Origin: Eikenella halliae
GTDB taxonomy: Bacteria > Pseudomonadota > Gammaproteobacteria > Burkholderiales > Neisseriaceae
Assembly: GCF_001648475.1 (NCBI RefSeq)
Contig: NZ_LXSQ01000006.1
Coordinates: 53,586 to 117,585, forward strand
Length of the DNA stretch: 64,000 nucleotides
Reading direction: 5' to 3'
Shown here: piece by piece, positions 61,025 through 64,000 of the stretch
How positions within the stretch are numbered: the first letter of the stretch is position 1
How the letters are laid out: each line of letters starts with the position of its first letter
The notes under the pieces: generated by a model
What the model saw: the letters and a program-made list of their open reading frames with translations, nothing else
Told to the model about the DNA's origin: nothing
Databases searched by the model: none
Position numbers and translations under genes: made by a program

Positions 61025-63709
61025 TTAGCGGATTTCTTCGCCGAACACTTTGCGCCACAGTGCGGCCACTTGTTCGTAGTGTTCGCACAGGGTGTCGTCC
61101 ACTTGTACTGCGCCCGCGCCGTGCAGCTGCTGGCGGTGTTGCACTTGGCGGTAGTAGCGGTAGGCGGCGGCGGTGCGCGCGGCGGCATCTTGGCTGAGCA
61201 GGCCGCGGCGGGCGGCCATATCGAGCAGGGCGATGTTGCCGTAGTTTTCCAACAGTTCGGGATACTGCCGGGCATGGAGCAGCACGAAGAATTGCACGAT
61301 GAATTCCACGTCCACCACGCCGCCGCGGGCGTATTTCACGTTGTCTTCGCGGGCAGGGTGGGTGGGCAGCATTTTGCTGCGCATTTGGGCAATTTCCTGC
61401 CGCAGCGGGTTTGCTTCGCGCGGCAGGCTGAGGATTTGGCGGCGGACGGTTTCAAATTTGCGCCCCACTTCGGGGCTGCCGGCCACAAACCGGGCGCGGC
61501 TGAGGGCTTGGTGTTCCCAAATCCAGGCGTTTTCGTGCTGGTATTTGGCGAAGGCTTCGAGGCTGTGGGCTTGGAAGCCGCTGTCGCCGTTGGGGCGCAG
61601 GCGCAGGTCGGTTTGGTAGAGGCTGCCCGCGCCGGTGCTGCCGGATAGCCAGGTGGTGAGGCGGCGGGCGTATTTGCTGTAGATGTCGGCGGCTTCGGGC
61701 GCGCTGTCGTCATACAGATACACCAAATCCAAATCGGAGCCGTAGGCCAGCTCTTTGCCGCCGAGCTTGCCGTAGCCGATGATGGCGAAGCGGGGGATGG
61801 GGCGGTGGGTTTTGGGCATGGCCTGCCACACCTGCCACATGGTGTGTTCGAGCAGGATGTCGGCCAGGTAGGAGAGTTGGTCGCTCAGGGCTTCGAGCGG
61901 CCAGCGGCCGGCCAAATCCTGCACGGCCAGGCGGAAGGTTTGGGCGTGTTTGAAGCGGCGCAGCACGTCCATTTTGGCTTCGGGATCGCCGGCGGCTTGG
62001 AGGCTACCTGAAAGTGCACCGATGAATTGCGGCCAGTTGGGGTGTTCCATTAATTGGGCGGACAATAATTCGTCCAGCAGCACGGGGTGTTGCTGCAAAT
62101 ATTCGGCCAGCCAGGGGCTTTGCGCCATGAGTTCGGCCACTTGGGCGAGCGCGGCGGGGTATTCCTGCAAAAAGGCGAGGTAGGCGGAACGGCGGCTGAT
62201 GCTGTCGAGAAAGTCGAGCAGGCGCGGCAGGGCGGCTTCGGGGCGGCTGCTTTCGGCGGCGGCGGCCACCACGCGCGGCAGCACGGCGTCGAAACGCTGT
62301 TGGGCCCGGGCAGACAAATGCCGGTAGCGGCTGCTGCTGCGGATGTGTGCCAGCCGCTCGGCGGCTTCGGGCGCGTTGGCAAAGCCCAACCCGGCCAGCT
62401 GCGCTGCCCATTCGGCGGCTTCGGCATCGTCTTGCCACAGGCCGGCCAGCGGCTGTTCGGCTTCGCTTTCGCTCTCTTCGGGGCTGCTCAAGGTTTGGTT
62501 GAACTGGGCGCTTACCTGGGCGCGCTGCGCGTTGAGGCTACCTGAAAATTCTTCGTAGCTGGCAAAGCCCATGCTTTCGGCCAACAGCTGCTGCTGTTCG
62601 GGGTTTTCAGGTAGCGTTTGGGTTTGCTGGTCGTCCCAGTATTGCAGGCGGTGTTCGAGGCGGCGCAGGAAGCGGTAGGCTTCGAGCAGCCGGGCGGCAG
62701 ATTCGGGCGCGAGAATGCCGGCCTCGGCCAGCGCGGCCAGCGTTTCCTGCGTGCCTTTGAGCTGCAGGCTGCGGTTTTGCCCGCCGCGAATCATCTGAAA
62801 TACCTGCGCGATAAATTCCACTTCGCGGATGCCGCCGGCGCCGAGCTTGATGTTGCCGGCCATGCCTTTTTTGCTCACTTCGCTGCGGATTTGGCGGTGC
62901 AGCCCGCGCAGGGCTTCGTAGGCGCCGTAGTCCAGATATTTGCGGAACACAAAAGGCTGCACCACGCTGCGGATACCGTTGGCATACGGCGTAACCACGC
63001 GGCCTTTGCACCAGGCATAACGCTCCCATTCTCGCCCCTGCGCCACCAAATACTGCTCCAGCGCAGTTTCGCTCAATACCAGCGCGCCGCTGTCGCCGTC
63101 GGGGCGCAGGCGCATATCGATGCGGAACACTTGGCCGTCGGCGGTGATGTCGTTCAACAGCGCAATCAGCTTCTGCCCCACCTTGGTGAAAAACTCCTGA
63201 TTGCTGCGGCTGCGCCGCCCGTCGGTTTCGCCCGATTCGGGATAGACGAAAATCAAATCCAAATCAGACGACACGTTTAATTCAAACCCGCCCGCCTTGC
63301 CCATGGCCACCACGCTCAAATGCTGCGCCGCGCCGCTGTAGCGGCCGATGGGCGTGCCGTAGAGCGCGGTGTAGTGCGCCTCGGCAAAAGCGAGCGCGGT
63401 GTTCACCGCAAAATCGGCCAGATGCGTGATGGAAGCCGTTACTTCCGCCAGTTCGGCCGCGCCGCACAAATCGCGCACCATAATCTGCGCCAGTACATAA
63501 CGGCGCAACAGCCGCAACTGCCGCGTTAACTCAGCCTCATCCGCCGCTGTCGCGATGTCTGCCCACGGCGCGAAGGCGGTCAAATCCTGCGGCTGCAAGG
63601 GCTGCGCGAGCATGGGCTGTAATCGTGCAACATCGATTTGCCCGCCATCCAGCTGGCGCGACAGCCAAAGGGAAAAACGGCGGGCGTGGGCAATCATATC
63701 GGCAGGCAT
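61025..63709 (-). CDS. glnE: Bifunctional glutamine synthetase adenylyltransferase/deadenylase
   Basis: An 894-residue enzyme that adds and removes AMP on glutamine synthetase in response to nitrogen supply. It has two nucleotidyltransferase domains: the first carries SSDLDLIFVYPE (about 150-160) and the second YGSDLDLVYLYD (about 655), joined by helical domains. The length is close to that of other neisserial GlnE. A DUS is translated near residues 390 and 565. The start (MPADMIAHARRF) could also be the second Met. Confidence 0.94.
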   Translation of the reverse strand: MPADMIAHARRFSLWLSRQLDGGQIDVARLQPMLAQPLQPQDLTAFAPWADIATAADEAELTRQLRLLRRYVLAQIMVRDLCGAAELAEVTASITHLADFAVNTALAFAEAHYTALYGTPIGRYSGAAQHLSVVAMGKAGGFELNVSSDLDLIFVYPESGETDGRRSRSNQEFFTKVGQKLIALLNDITADGQVFRIDMRLRPDGDSGALVLSETALEQYLVAQGREWERYAWCKGRVVTPYANGIRSVVQPFVFRKYLDYGAYEALRGLHRQIRSEVSKKGMAGNIKLGAGGIREVEFIAQVFQMIRGGQNRSLQLKGTQETLAALAEAGILAPESAARLLEAYRFLRRLEHRLQYWDDQQTQTLPENPEQQQLLAESMGFASYEEFSGSLNAQRAQVSAQFNQTLSSPEESESEAEQPLAGLWQDDAEAAEWAAQLAGLGFANAPEAAERLAHIRSSSRYRHLSARAQQRFDAVLPRVVAAAAESSRPEAALPRLLDFLDSISRRSAYLAFLQEYPAALAQVAELMAQSPWLAEYLQQHPVLLDELLSAQLMEHPNWPQFIGALSGSLQAAGDPEAKMDVLRRFKHAQTFRLAVQDLAGRWPLEALSDQLSYLADILLEHTMWQVWQAMPKTHRPIPRFAIIGYGKLGGKELAYGSDLDLVYLYDDSAPEAADIYSKYARRLTTWLSGSTGAGSLYQTDLRLRPNGDSGFQAHSLEAFAKYQHENAWIWEHQALSRARFVAGSPEVGRKFETVRRQILSLPREANPLRQEIAQMRSKMLPTHPAREDNVKYARGGVVDVEFIVQFFVLLHARQYPELLENYGNIALLDMAARRGLLSQDAAARTAAAYRYYRQVQHRQQLHGAGAVQVDDTLCEHYEQVAALWRKVFGEEIR

Positions 63710-63824
63710 GTGGGTTCCTTGTGTGCGGAGGGTGGTATCACGGATAAAAATGGCAAGGCTGCGGCCTTGGTTCGCCTTGGCGTACTGCCTGCACGCCCGG
63801 CGGCTCGCCGCTTGGTATCATTTT

Positions 63825-63873
63825 TATAGTGAATTAACAAAAACCAGTACAGCGTTGGCTCGCCTTGCCGTAC
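63825..63873. mobile_element. Half of a Correia-like repeat
   Basis: Starts TATAGTGAATTAACAAAAAC and follows CAGTACAGCGTTGGCTCGCC, matching the inverted right half of the copy at 34854-34957. It stops after CTTGCCGTAC, where an IS begins. Confidence 0.75.
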
Positions 63874-64000
63874 TATAGTAAATTAAAAACAAAATAGTAC
63901 AATATTCAACTTTGAAGGTCTAACCATGGCATACTCTGCGGACTTAAGGAACAAAGCTTTAAACTATTACGAACAATGCAAAAACATCAGCCAAACCGCA
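63874..64000 (+). mobile_element. IS630-type insertion sequence (left end, truncated by window)
   Basis: Begins TATAGTAAATTAAAAACAAA at a TA in the middle of a Correia-like repeat, as expected for TA-targeting IS630-type elements. It contains the start of a transposase and runs off the window. Confidence 0.65.
63926..64000 (+). CDS. IS630-type transposase, N-terminal 25 residues (3' partial)
   Basis: The visible protein starts MAYSADLRNKALNYYEQC and continues into the first helices of a helix-turn-helix. This opening (MAYSxDLR) is typical of IS630-family transposases in Neisseriaceae. The rest lies outside the window. Confidence 0.75.
   Translation, partial: MAYSADLRNKALNYYEQCKNISQTA

Overview
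The window looks like a chromosomal segment of a naturally transformable Neisseriaceae bacterium, most likely Eikenella. The 12-mer AGGCTACCTGAA, the DNA uptake sequence (DUS) dialect reported for Eikenella, occurs dozens of times, often as inverted pairs that act as terminators. The gene orders dxr-rseP-bamA-ompH-lpxD-fabZ-lpxA and norM-murB also match the family. The organism call rests on sequence recognition only; no database search was run.

Region 1 (1 to about 19.1 kb) is the right part of a lambda-like siphophage prophage. The tail genes follow lambda order: tail tube, G and a -1 frameshifted G-T protein, tape measure with an embedded M15-type peptidase, M, L, K, I, J. Two tail-tip/fibre genes follow, then a lysis module (two small membrane proteins, endolysin, Rz with Rz1 nested inside it) and a DNA methyltransferase. 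A minus-strand accessory segment closes the prophage: hicAB and five small unknown genes, several driven by a duplicated promoter whose 17-bp spacer is filled by a perfect palindrome.

Region 2 (19.4 to 36 kb) holds host genes: a YcxB-like protein, a periplasmic LigE-type DNA ligase, an ArnT/PMT-like glycosyltransferase, five tandem paralogous secreted proteins with the pattern C-x16-C-x25-C-x(25-30)-C, ubiG, the AT-rich pilC/pilY1 pilus-tip adhesin, norM, murB and a TetR regulator. Region 3 (35 to 43.2 kb) is the envelope-biogenesis cluster from dxr to lpxA. It is followed by two members of a second secreted family; a third member lies near 59.5 kb.

Region 4 (44.5 to 52 kb) mixes housekeeping genes (dusC, a DUF2459 protein, tag, a DUF1294 protein) with remnants of polymorphic toxin/immunity cassettes. 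The stretch from 49.7 to 52 kb is AT-rich and interrupted by an IS1016-like element with an 8-bp target duplication. It carries a foreign DUS dialect (AGGTCGTCTGAA), which suggests import from a Neisseria donor. Region 5 (52 to 64 kb) contains mfd with a large in-frame insertion, ybaK enclosed by a 60-bp perfect inverted repeat, ilvC, metF and glnE. It ends with an IS630-type element inserted in a Correia-like repeat, running off the window edge.
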